This document shows, one piece after another, positions 63,859 to 64,000 of a stretch of DNA of 64,000 nt. Origin of the DNA: Stackebrandtia endophytica (GTDB lineage: Bacteria > Actinomycetota > Actinomycetes > Mycobacteriales > Micromonosporaceae); contig NZ_VFOW01000001.1 of NCBI RefSeq assembly GCF_006716355.1, positions 3,038,001 to 3,102,000 of the forward strand, in the 5' to 3' direction. The notes below the pieces were generated by a model. The model ran no database searches, had not been told where the DNA came from, and was given only the letters and a program-made list of their open reading frames with translations. Numbering within the stretch: the stretch's first letter is position 1; every line of letters starts with the position of its first letter. The position numbers and the translations under genes were made by a program.

Positions 63859-63872
63859 CGCGGAGAAGACTA

Positions 63873-64000
63873 CCGCACCGAGGTGTTGCGCCGCACCGTT
63901 TGTCCGTCCCCATGGCGCGTCGCGTCGCCGATGATGATCACCGGTACAGCGGGTTCTCGTAACTCGTATGGGGCTAAACGATTACAGGTGAGATGAGTTA
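63873..64000. other. Window end, no gene called
   Basis: About 130 bp upstream of the leader promoter. No frame has a ribosome site or motif. A gene may begin just beyond the window edge. Confidence 0.4.

Overview
The window is high-GC chromosomal DNA from a filament-type actinobacterium. The evidence is a pbpA-pknA-pknB(PASTA) cell-division locus, a SARP-type (BTAD) regulator, a complete cvn 'conservon', an HspR-type HAIR site before clpB, type I-E CRISPR repeats of the actinobacterial GTGCTCCCC form, TAnnnT -10 boxes, apparently leaderless genes, and tyrosine/histidine catabolism by non-glutathione actinobacterial routes. My impression is a Glycomycetales or Micromonosporales relative such as Stackebrandtia, but I could not run a comparison.

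Layout. 1-3.8 kb: end of a penicillin-binding protein, then kinases PknA and PknB. 4.0-8.0 kb: a small biosynthetic cassette made of a SARP regulator, a 31-residue Cys-containing precursor peptide, a radical SAM/SPASM enzyme and an MFS exporter. Three exact 11-bp-period direct repeats sit in front of the peptide, where a SARP should bind. This is the strongest candidate for an undescribed system. 8.0-11.5 kb: homogentisate dioxygenase, divergent from an unknown protein coupled to fumarylacetoacetase. 11.5-20.9 kb: assorted housekeeping and membrane genes, a 59-aa peptide with a very strong ribosome site, and an SRPBCC-ArsR pair with a perfect operator. 20.9-29.7 kb: clpB; an SDR-RidA-PaaX-CoA ligase group resembling aryl-CoA (2-aminobenzoate) catabolism; an NDUFAF7-like methyltransferase beside an orphan NuoD. 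30-36.3 kb: a disordered membrane protein and the conservon (sensor, roadblock, DUF742, GTPase, GAF). 36.3-44.8 kb: an acyl-CoA dehydrogenase lacking its usual Glu, a gene-free AT-richer kilobase, hutI-hutU-tetR, a hydrolase, and asnC divergent from hppD. 45-49.5 kb: RDD protein, aromatic or histidinol-phosphate aminotransferase, a DprA-like protein and an orphan five-repeat type I-E CRISPR array. 49.6-64 kb: secreted glycoside hydrolase, SanA/YdcF protein, multicopper oxidase, class I fumarase, three tandem MSYPQ membrane paralogues, PlsC acyltransferase, polysaccharide deacetylase, a MacA/MacB-like pair without an ATPase, a methyltransferase, and cysteine dioxygenase behind a Cys-Cys leader peptide.

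How the parts connect. The aromatic aminotransferase, hppD, hmgA and fahA together give most of the tyrosine-to-fumarate route, split over three loci. Fumarate could feed the class I fumarase. HutU and HutI supply two steps of histidine breakdown. Several genes carry visible regulatory DNA: SARP repeats, ArsR, TetR and AsnC operators, HAIR, the cysteine leader, and a nested hairpin that covers a ribosome site. Two places show gene ends colliding: the third MSYPQ paralogue has lost its stop at exactly the three bases that are the stop codon of the opposing acyltransferase, and a SanA-family gene runs 159 bp into a multicopper oxidase.
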